From the NCBI RefSeq assembly GCF_001696535.1, contig NZ_MBQE01000004.1:372001-436000 (forward strand): a stretch of 64,000 nucleotides of DNA, given 5' to 3'. Below the pieces are notes generated by a model. The model was not told where the DNA came from. It searched no databases and was given only the letters and a program-made list of their open reading frames with translations. Made by a program: the position numbers and the translations under genes. Source of the DNA: Stappia indica. Its GTDB lineage: Bacteria; Pseudomonadota; Alphaproteobacteria; Rhizobiales; Stappiaceae. Below, in pieces: positions 18,017-26,894 of the stretch. Numbering within the stretch: position 1 is the first letter of the stretch; every line of letters begins with the position of its first letter.

Positions 18017-18894
18017 CTGCCCTGTTGCCCCGTCTGGTTCGGTTGTTCGGTGATCGCGACGTATTGCACGCCGTGCGAGGTCTGCAAATTGAAGGTGGCG
18101 ACGCAGCCGGGAAACACCTGCACCGGTGCGGCCGAGGTCACGCGATAGGTCCATGGCCTCAGCGTCCCCTGCCGCCTGAAGGGGAAGGTGCGATCCTGGT
18201 TTTCCAGCAGGATGCCGAGCGCGCTCGGCTTCGCCTGGAACGCGCCATGGCCGCACAGGCTGAACGTTTCCGAGGCCATCACGTTGATGCTGCGCGGTGT
18301 CGCCGGGGCGGCGGCGCGCGTCTCGCGCTGCGGCGTCCGGTGCATCGGTACGGCAACGGCGGGGTCGCTGCGCGAGGCGATCTCGATGTCCTGAGGGGCG
18401 TTTTGTTCGTCAGTCTTCGGGGCCGGCGTTTCAAGCGGCCGCAGCGGCATGTCATGGGCGGGCTCTTGTACGGCCGTCCTTGGCTCCGGCAGCGGCTCCG
18501 GTTTGGCGGCCGGCGGAGGTTCTGTCTGCCGGGGCTCGGCCTTTGCGGCTTCGGCCTGCGGTGGCTCGGCCGGGCTCTGCGTGATCTTGGCGGTGGCAGG
18601 AGGGGCAGCCTGTGCGACCTGTGCCGGCGCGGGAGCGGGCGTCTTCGGCGGCTGCTCAGCCGGAGGTGCCGCGAGCGGTGCGGCCTTCGTTTCCGGCGGC
18701 GGCGGTGCTGCTGCCGGCGTTGCCACCTGTATTGGTGCAGGCGCAGTGGGGTGCTGCTGGGTGGCGACATAGGTGTAGATGGCAATGCCGACGCCCGCGA
18801 CCGTACCCAGCGCGCCGATGGGAGCCCAGATCGGGTGCTTGGAGAACCGTTCGAGCGCGCCGGCCTGCCGCTGGTCGGAGTGAGCGTCGTCCAT
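18013..18894 (-). CDS. Membrane-anchored Pro/Ala-rich protein of unknown function
   Basis: 293 residues. A short cytoplasmic N-terminus precedes one membrane helix (about residues 22-45, IWAPIGALGTVAGVGIAIY). About 130 residues rich in Pro, Ala and Glu then form an extended periplasmic spacer, and a compact C-terminal domain (about residues 205-290, with SLCGHGAFQ and FPGCVATFNLQTS) may bind a ligand or surface. The architecture resembles stalk-like envelope sensors. It is upstream of, and overlaps, the secreted-protein gene. No family name can be given with confidence. Confidence 0.65.
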   Translation of the reverse strand: MDDAHSDQRQAGALERFSKHPIWAPIGALGTVAGVGIAIYTYVATQQHPTAPAPIQVATPAAAPPPPETKAAPLAAPPAEQPPKTPAPAPAQVAQAAPPATAKITQSPAEPPQAEAAKAEPRQTEPPPAAKPEPLPEPRTAVQEPAHDMPLRPLETPAPKTDEQNAPQDIEIASRSDPAVAVPMHRTPQRETRAAAPATPRSINVMASETFSLCGHGAFQAKPSALGILLENQDRTFPFRRQGTLRPWTYRVTSAAPVQVFPGCVATFNLQTSHGVQYVAITEQPNQTGQQGR

Positions 18895-19204
18895 CTCGTC
18901 GAAAAAGCCCCGTTCGCGGCGTCGCCGCTCAAGTCACGTCACGAACCCATGTTGCCCTCCACGGCATCCGGACGGACAACCGAGGGGCAAGAACTGCATG
19001 CAGCCCCACTCTAGGCGTGTCGGGGAGGTGGTGTCGAGGCCCGCGGGCCGTCCCGCGTCCCGACATAATGTCATTGGCCGATGGTTTTTTTGCATTTCCG
19101 TGCAAGGGCGGTGCGGCTCTAGCATTTTCTCCTTCATCCGGCTTTCGTCGCAGCCCCTGCGGGCAGCGTCCCGGCCGGCTTCGTACCCTTTGCAGGGAGG
19201 GGAG
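18895..19204. other. 310-bp divergent intergenic region
   Basis: Lies between the starts of the stalk-like membrane protein gene (minus) and the iron alcohol dehydrogenase gene (plus). It contains the palindrome GACATAATGTC at 19062-19072 and a following T-rich run, which may belong to the alcohol dehydrogenase promoter. No gene is evident. Confidence 0.5.
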
Positions 19205-20353
19205 ATGCAGCCTTTCACCACCAACCAGGTCCCGCGCATCGTTGCGGGCCCGGGGCGCAGCAGCGAGATCGGCGCCATCGTCGCCGAGCTCGCCGGGGCC
19301 GGCGCCTGCGTGCTGCTGGTCGCCGACAACGGCCTGACCGGCATCGGCCTGACGCCGCGCATCGCCGGCGTGCTCAAGGATGGCGGCCACCGCGTCGTCA
19401 CCCATGATGCGATCATCAGCGATCCGAAGGAGCCGGCCGTGGCCGAGGCGGTGCGCATCGCCCGCCAGGAGGGCGTCGGCGCCGTCGTCTGTCTCGGTGG
19501 TGGCTCGGCGCTGGATGCCGGCAAGCTGGTTGCCGCGATGATCGGCGCGCGCGGAGACCTTGAGGACTACCGCCTTGCCGCCGCCGCGCTGCCCGTGGCG
19601 CGCGTGCCGCTGGTCTGCGTGCCGACCACCGCCGGCACGGGCTCCGAGGCGACCGCCGTTTCCGTCATTTCGGATGCAGGCGGCACCAAGTACTGGTACT
19701 GGGCGCCGGCCCTGAAGCCCGATGTCGCCCTGCTCGACGCGCGGCTGACCACGGGCCTGCCGCCCCAGCTGACGGCCGCCTGCGGCGTCGACGCCATCGT
19801 CCATGCCATGGAAGCGGCGACGGGCCGGGCCGCCTTTGCCGAGAACTCTCGCATCTGTCACGAGGCGATCCGCCTCGCCACCTCCCATATCGACCGCGCC
19901 GTCGCGGAGCCGAACGACCTGGAAGCGCGCGGCGCCATGCTGCTTGCCGCGACCTGGGCCGGCATCGGCATCGACAATGCCGGCACCGGCATGGCCCACA
20001 ACATCGCCCATGCGCTGGCAAGCCTCGTGCCGATCCATCACGGCCGCGCCGTCGCCATCGGCATGGCCGCCTCGCTCGGCTGGTCGATGGAAGGGGAGGA
20101 GGAGGCCTATACGGAGGTCGCCCGGGCCTTCGGCTGCGCCCATTACGGCGAGTTGCCGATGGCGTTTTCCGGTCTCGTCCGCCGTCTCGGCATCCGCCTG
20201 TCGCTGGCAGCCGATATCAACCGGCTGAGCCCGGAGCGCCTTGCCGCGCGCATGGCCGCGCCGGAAAACGCCCCGATGCGCAACGCCAGCCGTCGCCTCG
20301 TCACCGACGAGGACCTGCTGCTGCTCGCCGAGCGCGCGCTCGGCTTCGGTTGA
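19205..20353 (+). CDS. Iron-containing alcohol dehydrogenase (group III)
   Basis: 382 residues. The N-terminal NAD(P)-binding domain has GGGSALDAGK (about residues 98-107) and TTAGTGSEAT. The metal is bound by the family ligands Asp196, His200 (CGVDAIVHAMEA), His265 (GMAHNIAHA) and His279 (IHHG). Substrates in this family include primary alcohols, lactaldehyde, 1,3-propanediol and maleylacetate; no specific one can be named. Start at 19205 follows a strong GGGAGGGG. A LysR gene begins about 20 bp after its stop, so both are probably co-transcribed, and soxBDAG follows on the same strand. Confidence 0.88.
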   Translation: MQPFTTNQVPRIVAGPGRSSEIGAIVAELAGAGACVLLVADNGLTGIGLTPRIAGVLKDGGHRVVTHDAIISDPKEPAVAEAVRIARQEGVGAVVCLGGGSALDAGKLVAAMIGARGDLEDYRLAAAALPVARVPLVCVPTTAGTGSEATAVSVISDAGGTKYWYWAPALKPDVALLDARLTTGLPPQLTAACGVDAIVHAMEAATGRAAFAENSRICHEAIRLATSHIDRAVAEPNDLEARGAMLLAATWAGIGIDNAGTGMAHNIAHALASLVPIHHGRAVAIGMAASLGWSMEGEEEAYTEVARAFGCAHYGELPMAFSGLVRRLGIRLSLAADINRLSPERLAARMAAPENAPMRNASRRLVTDEDLLLLAERALGFG

Positions 20354-20373
20354 AGACAGGGAAAGGGCTGCCG

Positions 20374-21408
20374 ATGAACCCTTTGCAGCCGGACGCTGCC
20401 GTCGTAGCCTTCACCGAGCGGCGGGAGGATACGCGCCGCCCGGAACCCGTGAGCATGACCGCAAGCCCGATCGACCGCCGCCGTCTGCCGCTCAACTCGC
20501 TGCGCGCCTTCGAGGCCGCCGCGCGGCAGATGAGCTTCACCCGCGCGGCCGAGAGCCTCGGTGTCACCCAGAGCGCCGTCAGCCGCCATGTCCTCAATCT
20601 GGAGGAGGTGATCGGCGCCCAACTGTTCGAGCGGCGCGGCTCCTCGCTGGCTCTTACCGCCGCCGGGCAGGACCTCATCGGCAACGTGACCCCGGCGCTC
20701 GACCGGCTGCAGGCCGGGCTCAACGCCATCTGCGAGATCGACCGCGGCGGAACGCTGCGCCTTGCCCTGCCGCCGTCCTTCGCCATTCGCATGGCCGCGC
20801 CGATCATCGAGACCTGCCGGGCGCAAGGCGGCGTCGCCATAGAGATCGACACGCCCTACGTGCTCGAAAGCCTCGACAGCACGGTGCACGACGCCGCCGT
20901 CGTCTTCTCCCGCCCGCGTGTCACCGACCAGGTGATGGACCTGTTGTGGATGGAGGAACTGACCCTCCTGTGCCGGCCGGACATGGCGCCGCGCGTGCGG
21001 GAGGAGGGGATCGCCGCAGCGCTCGCCCGCGAGACCGTCATCCACATCCGCAACGAGGCCGGCCGCCACACCGCCTGGGTGGAGCTGCTGCGCGCCGCCG
21101 GCGTTGCCGCCACCCTGCCTCAGGGCATCGTCTTCGACACCGCATACATGGCGCTGGACTTCGCCGCCCGCGAAGGCGGGCTGGTCGTCGCCGACCGCCG
21201 GCTTGCCGCGCGCGACATCGCCGAAGGGCGTCTTGTCGCTCCACTTTCCGTCACTGCCGCTTCCGGCTTCGGCTATTTCATGCTGTTCCGCCCCGACGAC
21301 CTGCAGCGCGAGGCGGTGCAGATCTTCCGTCGCCGCATGCTGACCGAGTTCGCGCCCTCGCTGGAGCGCCTGCCGGCGGGAAGCGAGCGGGCGCAAGGGG
21401 CAGCCTGA
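20374..21408 (+). CDS. LysR-family regulator, GcvA-like
   Basis: 344 residues from the chosen ATG. After about 30 variable residues comes a GcvA-type DNA-binding domain (LPLNSLRAFEAAARQMSFTRA, then GVTQSAVSRHVLNLEE) and the effector-binding domain. A later ATG at 20455 (MTASPIDRRRLPLNSL) may be the true start, because GcvA proteins usually begin close to that point. It lies between an alcohol dehydrogenase gene and soxBDAG, all on the plus strand, so it may regulate sarcosine oxidase; that link is positional only. Confidence 0.85.
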   Translation: MNPLQPDAAVVAFTERREDTRRPEPVSMTASPIDRRRLPLNSLRAFEAAARQMSFTRAAESLGVTQSAVSRHVLNLEEVIGAQLFERRGSSLALTAAGQDLIGNVTPALDRLQAGLNAICEIDRGGTLRLALPPSFAIRMAAPIIETCRAQGGVAIEIDTPYVLESLDSTVHDAAVVFSRPRVTDQVMDLLWMEELTLLCRPDMAPRVREEGIAAALARETVIHIRNEAGRHTAWVELLRAAGVAATLPQGIVFDTAYMALDFAAREGGLVVADRRLAARDIAEGRLVAPLSVTAASGFGYFMLFRPDDLQREAVQIFRRRMLTEFAPSLERLPAGSERAQGAA

Positions 21409-21426
21409 GCGCCGGTTGTCGTGCGG

Positions 21427-21440
21427 GTCGCATATGCGAC
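21427..21440. promoter_or_regulatory. Perfect 14-bp palindrome upstream of soxB
   Basis: GTCGCATATGCGAC has full dyad symmetry and lies 100 bp before the soxB start in the short gap after the LysR gene. It is an operator candidate for soxBDAG; the cognate regulator is not known. Confidence 0.45.
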
Positions 21441-21540
21441 AGCGACGGGACGGATATCGGCCATTGGGCCTTTCTTGTCGGCGGGTTAGGCTGGTCTGCC
21501 CTCCGTTTTTTTAACCGGCCTGCCCACCAGGAAGGACGTC

Positions 21541-22806
21541 TTGCCCTTGCAGAAATATTCGGCCCTCTCGCTGCTGCGCAACGCCCTGTCCGGACACCGC
21601 GATTGGCAGCCCGCCTGGCGCAAGCCCGATCCCAAGCCCGCCTACGATGCGATCATCGTCGGCGGCGGCGGCCATGGTCTTTCGACCGCCTATTATCTCG
21701 CCAAGGAGCATGGGCTCACCAATATCGCCGTGCTGGAAAAGGGCTGGCTCGGCTCGGGCAATATCGGCCGCAACACGACGATCGTGCGCTCCAACTACAT
21801 GCTGCCGGACAACAACCGCTTCTACGAATGGTCGATGAAGCTGTGGGAGGGCCTGTCGCTCGACCTCAACTACAATGTGATGTTCTCCCAGCGCGGCGTC
21901 CTCAATCTGGCGCATACGCCGTCCCAGCTGGACGACTACGCCCGGCGCGGAAACTCCATGCGGCTGGAGGGCATCGACGCGGAACTGCTCGGCCGCGAGG
22001 AAGTCGCGCGCATGGTGCCGGGCCTCGACATGTCGCCGACCGCGCGCTTCCCGGTGCTCGGCGGGCTTTTGCAGCCGCGCGCCGGCACCGCCCGCCACGA
22101 CGCGGTCGCCTGGGGCTACGCACGCGCAGCCGATGCGCGCGGCGTCGACATCATCGAGAACTGCGAGGTCACGGGCTTCCTGCGCGAGGGCGGGCGGATC
22201 GTCGGCGTCGAGACGACGCGCGGCGAGATCCGCGCGCCCAAGGTCGGCGTTGCCGTGGCCGGCAGCACCTCGCAGGTGCTGCGCCTTGCCGGCATCGAGC
22301 GCCTGCCGATCGAAAGCCATGTGCTGCAGGCCTTCGTCTCCGAGCCGGTCAAACCGATCCTCGACTGCGTCGTCACGTTCGGCGCCGGCCATCTCTACAT
22401 CTCCCAGTCCGACAAGGGCGGGCTGGTCTTCGGCGGCGACATCGACAAGTACAATTCCTACGCCCAGCGGGGCAATCTGCCGGTGGTCGAGCATGTCATG
22501 TCGGAGGTGAGCGTGATGCTGCCCTTCGTCTCGCGCCTGCGGCTGCTGCGCAACTGGGGCGGCATCATGGACATGAGCATGGACGGCAGCCCGATCATCA
22601 CCACCGGCCCGCTGCCCGGCCTCTACCTCAATGCCGGCTGGTGCTATGGCGGCTTCAAGGCGACGCCGGCCTCCGGCTGGTGCTTCGCCTGGACCATGGC
22701 CAGGGACGAGCCGCACCCGCTCAACGCCCCCTTCACGCTCGACCGGTTCCAGCGCGGCTACGTCCTCGACGAGCGCGGCGCCGGCCCCTATCCGAAGATG
22801 CACTGA
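21541..22806 (+). CDS. soxB: Sarcosine oxidase subunit beta
   Basis: 421 residues. It carries the noncovalent FAD site (YDAIIVGGGGHGLSTAYYLA, about residues 35-54) and the conserved RHDAVAW segment, whose His carries covalent FMN in characterised tetrameric enzymes. This subunit oxidises the amine methyl group of sarcosine. No ATG fits the family N-terminus; I use the TTG at 21541 because AGGAAGGA lies six to twelve bases upstream and the reading matches from MPLQKYSALSLLRNALSGH onwards. First gene of soxBDAG. Confidence 0.93.
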   Translation: MPLQKYSALSLLRNALSGHRDWQPAWRKPDPKPAYDAIIVGGGGHGLSTAYYLAKEHGLTNIAVLEKGWLGSGNIGRNTTIVRSNYMLPDNNRFYEWSMKLWEGLSLDLNYNVMFSQRGVLNLAHTPSQLDDYARRGNSMRLEGIDAELLGREEVARMVPGLDMSPTARFPVLGGLLQPRAGTARHDAVAWGYARAADARGVDIIENCEVTGFLREGGRIVGVETTRGEIRAPKVGVAVAGSTSQVLRLAGIERLPIESHVLQAFVSEPVKPILDCVVTFGAGHLYISQSDKGGLVFGGDIDKYNSYAQRGNLPVVEHVMSEVSVMLPFVSRLRLLRNWGGIMDMSMDGSPIITTGPLPGLYLNAGWCYGGFKATPASGWCFAWTMARDEPHPLNAPFTLDRFQRGYVLDERGAGPYPKMH

Positions 22807-22820
22807 GAGGACGCCCGCCC

Positions 22821-23114
22821 ATGCGCATCCATTGTCCCTGCTGCGGGCCGCGCGGCGTCGCCGAGTTCTCCTATGGCGGCGACGGCACCATTCGTCGGCC
22901 GGATCTTGCCGACACCGACACCGACGCCCATGCCGCCTATGTCTTCGAGCGGGAAAACCCGCGCGGGCCCCATGTCGAACTCTGGCACCATATCGGCGGC
23001 TGCCGCCACTGGCTGCGGGTGACGCGCGACACGCTGACCCACGAGATCAGCAGCGTCGAGATGGCCGGACGCTTCGCCGGCGAGGCGGCGCGCATGCCGG
23101 GAGCGGGCGTATGA
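22821..23114 (+). CDS. soxD: Sarcosine oxidase subunit delta
   Basis: 97 residues, the normal length for this small subunit. The zinc-binding pattern starts with CPCCGPR at residues 5-11 and continues with the WHHIGGCRHW segment. It stabilises the heterotetramer next to alpha and gamma. The stop overlaps the soxA start (ATGA), 14 bp after soxB, giving tight translational coupling. Confidence 0.93.
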   Translation: MRIHCPCCGPRGVAEFSYGGDGTIRRPDLADTDTDAHAAYVFERENPRGPHVELWHHIGGCRHWLRVTRDTLTHEISSVEMAGRFAGEAARMPGAGV

Positions 23115-26101
23115 GCGGCTACAGGCTTCCTCGCGGCGGCAGTCATCTCGACCGCTCGCGGCCGCTCGCCTACCGCTTCGACGGCGAGCCGCTGCAGGGC
23201 TTTGCCGGCGACACGCTGGCCTCCGCGCTGCTTGCCTCCGGCCGGGTGCTGGTCGGCCGCAGCTTCAAGTACCATCGCCCGCGCGGTGTGATGGGTGCCG
23301 GCCCGGAGGAGGCGAACGCACTGGTCGAACTGCGTGACGGTGCCCGTCAGGAGCCCAACACCCGCGCCACGATGACGGAGCTGTATGGCGGGCTGGAAGC
23401 CGCCAGCCAGAACCGCTGGCCGTCGCTGTCCTTCGACATGATGGCGGTCAACGACCTGCTTTCTCCGCTGTTTTCCGCCGGTTTCTACTACAAGACCTTC
23501 ATGGGGACGGGCCAGGCGACTTGGCATTTCTGCGAGCGCTTCATCCGCAAGGCGGCGGGCCTCGGCCGCGGCACCCATCTTGCCGACCCCGACCGCTACG
23601 AGAAGACCAACGCCTTCTGCGACGTGCTGGTGGTCGGTGCCGGTCCGGCCGGCCTGATGGCCGCGCGCGCGGCGGTTGCCGCCGGCCTGCGCGTCATTCT
23701 GGCGGACGAGAATGCAAGGCCCGGCGGCCGCCTCTTCGACGACGGCGTGCAACTCGACGGGCTGGCGCCGGCCGACTGGATCGACGGCGCCTTGCGCGAG
23801 ATCGAGGCTGGCGGCGGGCGGATCCTGCCGCGCACCAGCGTCTACGGCTATTTCGACGGCAACGTGCTCGGCGCGGTCGAGCGGATCGCCGATCACAAGC
23901 GCAAGCCGGCTCCGTTCGAGCCGCGTCAGCGTCACTGGACCATCCACGCCCGCCATGTGGTGCTGGCGACCGGCGCCATCGAGCGGCCTCTGGTCTTCTC
24001 CGGCAACGATGCGCCCGGCGTCATGCTGGCCTCCGCCGGCCTTGCCCATGCGACGCGCTACGGCGTGGCCGTCGGCTCCTCGGTCGTCGTCTTCGCCAAC
24101 AATGACGGCGGCGCGCGCACGGCGATCCGGCTTGCCGATCTCGGCGTCTCGATCAAGGCGGTGGTCGACCCGCGGCGCGAGATCGATCCGGCCCTGGCCG
24201 CAGCGCTCGGCGCGCGGGGAATCCGGCTCGAAACCGGGGCGGTCGTTGCCGCCACCAGAGGGCGCAAGGCCCTGGCCGGCGTCGACATTCGCGGCTTCGA
24301 TCCTGTCTCCGGCGTGCTCGGCGCCAATGTGATGCAGCCCGGCTGCGACGCGCTTCTCGTCTCCGGCGGCTGGACGCCGAGCGTGCATCTGGCGAGCCAG
24401 GCAGGCAGCGCGCCGGTCTTCGACGAGGCGCTGCACTCCTTCGTGCCGGGCACCGCCCGCGAGGCCTGGACGGCGGCAGGTGCCTGCGCGGGTACGCTGG
24501 ACCTTGTCGGCTGCCTTGCCGCAGGCCTTGAGGCCGGACAGAAGGCAGCCGAGGCTTGCGGAAAAACGGCGGAAAACGGCGGAATTCCGCTGCCCGACCT
24601 GTCGGGGCAGCTGGCGGGCACCGACCTGCCGTTCCCGCTCTTCGATGTTCCGGCAACCGGCCGGGCCAAGCGCTTCGTCGACTTCCAGCACGATGTCACG
24701 GCGGACGACGTGGAGCTCGCCAATCGCGAGGGCTTCCGCTCGGTCGAGCACCTGAAGCGCTACACGACGCTCGGCATGGCTGCCGACCAGGGCAAGACCT
24801 CCAACGTCAATGCGATCTCGTTGATGGCCCGGGCGCGAGGCCTGACCGCGCCGCAGGTCGGCACGACCCGCTTCCGCATGCCCTGGACGGCGGTGACCAT
24901 CGGCGCGCTGGCAGGCCGCGAGACCGGCCACCACTTCGCGCCGGTGCGGCGTACGCCGATGCATGACTGGCATGTGGCCAAGGGCGCCGAGATGATGGCG
25001 GCGGGCCTGTGGATGCGCCCGCGCGCCTATATCGGGCCGGGTGAAACCCTGCGAGACGCTTATATTCGCGAGGCGACGGCCGTGCGCCACCGCGTTGGCA
25101 TTGTTGACGTTTCGACGCTCGGCAAGATCGACGTGCAGGGCCCGGACGCGGCCGAATTCCTCAACCGGCTCTACACCGGCGGCTTTGCCAAGCTGCCGGT
25201 CGGCAAGGCGCGTTACGGCGTCATGCTGCGCGAGGACGGCATCATGTTCGACGACGGAACCGCCTGGCGGCTGGCGCCGAACCGCTTCCTCGTCACCACC
25301 ACGACGGCCAATGCGGGCGCGGTGCTGGCCCATATGGAGCACTATCTGGAGGTGGTCTGGCCGGACCTGCGGGTGCACGTCACCTCGGTGACCGACCGCC
25401 ATGCCGGCATGGCGGTGGCGGGGCCGGACGCGCGCAAGGTGCTGCAGGCCGCGCTGGAGGAGGGCGACGTGTCGACCGAGGCGTGCCCACATATGGGAAT
25501 CGTGCGCGGACGCATCGCCGGGGAGCCGGTGATGATCGCTCGGCTCTCCTTCTCGGGCGAGCTGGCCTACGAGGTCTATTGCGACTGGCCGGCCGGCCTT
25601 GCCGTCTGGGAAGCCCTGATGGAGGCGGGAAAACCCAATGGAATCATGCCCTACGGCATGGAGGCGCTCGGCACGCTGCGCATCGAGAAGGGGCATATAA
25701 CGGGCGCCGAAATGGACGGGCGGACGACGCTGGCCGATGTCGGGCTTGGCGGCATGGCGTCGCGGAAGAAGCCGTATATCGGGTCGACGATGACGCAGCG
25801 TCCCGCTTTCGTCGATCCGGAAAGGCCGGTTCTGGTGGGGCTGATATCGCGGGACGGGCAGGCGATCCGCTCCGGGAGCCACTTGACCCTGCCCGGTGGA
25901 GGGGCGAGTCTGGGGCATGTCACCGCCGTGACATGGTCGCCGGCCCTTGGGGCCAACATAGCGCTCGCCTTCCTGTCCGGTGGCCGTGAACGGCACGGCG
26001 AGCCGCTGGAAGCGGCCTTCCCGCTGAAGAACGAGCGGGTGGCGGTAACGGTCACCGATCCCTGCTTCTATGACCCCGACGGGAGCCGAATGCATGTCTG
26101 A
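23111..26101 (+). CDS. soxA: Sarcosine oxidase subunit alpha
   Basis: 996 residues, typical of the alpha subunit. An N-terminal 2Fe2S-like fold (YRFDGEPLQGFAGDTLASALL) is followed by a nucleotide-binding domain (DVLVVGAGPAGLMAARAAV, about residues 172-190) that holds NAD in the studied enzymes. The C-terminal third (from about residue 620) is a GcvT/aminomethyltransferase fold that binds tetrahydrofolate and captures the oxidised methyl group as 5,10-methylene-THF. It yields glycine and H2O2 with soxBDG and links to the folate enzymes in this window. Confidence 0.94.
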   Translation: MSGYRLPRGGSHLDRSRPLAYRFDGEPLQGFAGDTLASALLASGRVLVGRSFKYHRPRGVMGAGPEEANALVELRDGARQEPNTRATMTELYGGLEAASQNRWPSLSFDMMAVNDLLSPLFSAGFYYKTFMGTGQATWHFCERFIRKAAGLGRGTHLADPDRYEKTNAFCDVLVVGAGPAGLMAARAAVAAGLRVILADENARPGGRLFDDGVQLDGLAPADWIDGALREIEAGGGRILPRTSVYGYFDGNVLGAVERIADHKRKPAPFEPRQRHWTIHARHVVLATGAIERPLVFSGNDAPGVMLASAGLAHATRYGVAVGSSVVVFANNDGGARTAIRLADLGVSIKAVVDPRREIDPALAAALGARGIRLETGAVVAATRGRKALAGVDIRGFDPVSGVLGANVMQPGCDALLVSGGWTPSVHLASQAGSAPVFDEALHSFVPGTAREAWTAAGACAGTLDLVGCLAAGLEAGQKAAEACGKTAENGGIPLPDLSGQLAGTDLPFPLFDVPATGRAKRFVDFQHDVTADDVELANREGFRSVEHLKRYTTLGMAADQGKTSNVNAISLMARARGLTAPQVGTTRFRMPWTAVTIGALAGRETGHHFAPVRRTPMHDWHVAKGAEMMAAGLWMRPRAYIGPGETLRDAYIREATAVRHRVGIVDVSTLGKIDVQGPDAAEFLNRLYTGGFAKLPVGKARYGVMLREDGIMFDDGTAWRLAPNRFLVTTTTANAGAVLAHMEHYLEVVWPDLRVHVTSVTDRHAGMAVAGPDARKVLQAALEEGDVSTEACPHMGIVRGRIAGEPVMIARLSFSGELAYEVYCDWPAGLAVWEALMEAGKPNGIMPYGMEALGTLRIEKGHITGAEMDGRTTLADVGLGGMASRKKPYIGSTMTQRPAFVDPERPVLVGLISRDGQAIRSGSHLTLPGGGASLGHVTAVTWSPALGANIALAFLSGGRERHGEPLEAAFPLKNERVAVTVTDPCFYDPDGSRMHV

Positions 26102-26756
26102 CGCCAGCAACGAGTCGTCCAACGCCACCGCAAGGACCGATGCAACGAAGCCGGAAGCGGCCGTTGCCCGGCCGGTGGTCGGCCGGCTGGTTCCGGGCGA
26201 GGCGGCGGGCGCGGACGACCCGTCGCTGACGTTGAGGGAGCTCTCCGCAGGCGCGATTCTGGAAGTCGGCGCGTGGCCTAACCGTCTGGAAAACGTCGCG
26301 AATCGCCTCGGCGAGCTGGCCGGCGTGACGCTGCCGGGCCGCCCCGGCCGGTTCACCGAAAGCGCCTCCGCGCTGGTCTGCTGGATCGCCTTCGGCCGGT
26401 TCATTTATGTGGGCGCGGCAACGGAGGACACCGGCCGCGTCGACACCGCGCTCGACACGGAAGACGCCGCCGTGGTCGACCTTGCCGGTGCCCGCAGGAT
26501 CGTGCGGATCGAGGGCGAGACGGCACGCGAGGTGCTCAACAAGGCCGTCGCCATCGACTTCGACCCGACGTCGTTTCCGGCCGGAGCGCTGGCCCAATCG
26601 GTGATCCACCAGATCCCGGTGGTGATCCTGCGGCGGAGCGAAACGGCGTTCGACGTGCTGGCACCGTCGAGCCTGGCCGATGCGCTGATCGACTGGATGA
26701 CGGACGCGGCGCTGGAGTTCGGCTACCGGGTCGGGGAGCCCGGCACGATCCTCTGA
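26094..26756 (+). CDS. soxG: Sarcosine oxidase subunit gamma
   Basis: 220 residues. The first 50 residues are low in complexity; the rest is the SoxG domain (LTLRELSAGAILEVGAWP, then VVDLAGARRIVRIEGETAREVL), structurally related to the aminomethyltransferase fold and packing on the alpha folate domain. It overlaps the end of soxA by 8 bp, and the operon ends at a strong terminator 30 bp later. Start ATG at 26094 is preferred to one eight codons earlier because it fits the overlap pattern of the operon. Confidence 0.92.
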   Translation: MSDASNESSNATARTDATKPEAAVARPVVGRLVPGEAAGADDPSLTLRELSAGAILEVGAWPNRLENVANRLGELAGVTLPGRPGRFTESASALVCWIAFGRFIYVGAATEDTGRVDTALDTEDAAVVDLAGARRIVRIEGETAREVLNKAVAIDFDPTSFPAGALAQSVIHQIPVVILRRSETAFDVLAPSSLADALIDWMTDAALEFGYRVGEPGTIL

Positions 26757-26785
26757 AACAGCCGCAAAATCTGGCCGAAACGCAC

Positions 26786-26822
26786 AAAAAACCCCGCAAC
26801 CTGTTGAAGGTGCGGGGTTTTC
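26786..26822. terminator. Bidirectional terminator after soxG and the ABC permease gene
   Basis: AAAACCCCGCA-ACCT-GTTG-AAGGT-GCGGGGTTTT forms a long stem around 26788-26821. The plus strand ends GGGGTTTTCC and the minus strand ends GGGGTTTTTTG, so both converging operons can terminate here. Confidence 0.85.
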
Positions 26823-26824
26823 CG

Positions 26825-26889
26825 TTTCGAGACGGATTTTGCAAAATTCCGTCTCAATTTCGCGGATTTTCGAGAATGCCGTCTCGAAA
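26825..26889. repeat. Nested inverted repeats with GAGACGG core
   Basis: TTTCGAGACGG (26825-26835) is repeated in inverse as CCGTCTCGAAA (26879-26889), and a further inverse CCGTCTC occurs at 26849-26855, forming an alternative palindrome with TTTTGCAAAA at its centre. It sits just after the terminator, at the 3' ends of two converging operons. Confidence 0.55.
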
Positions 26890-26894
26890 TCGCA

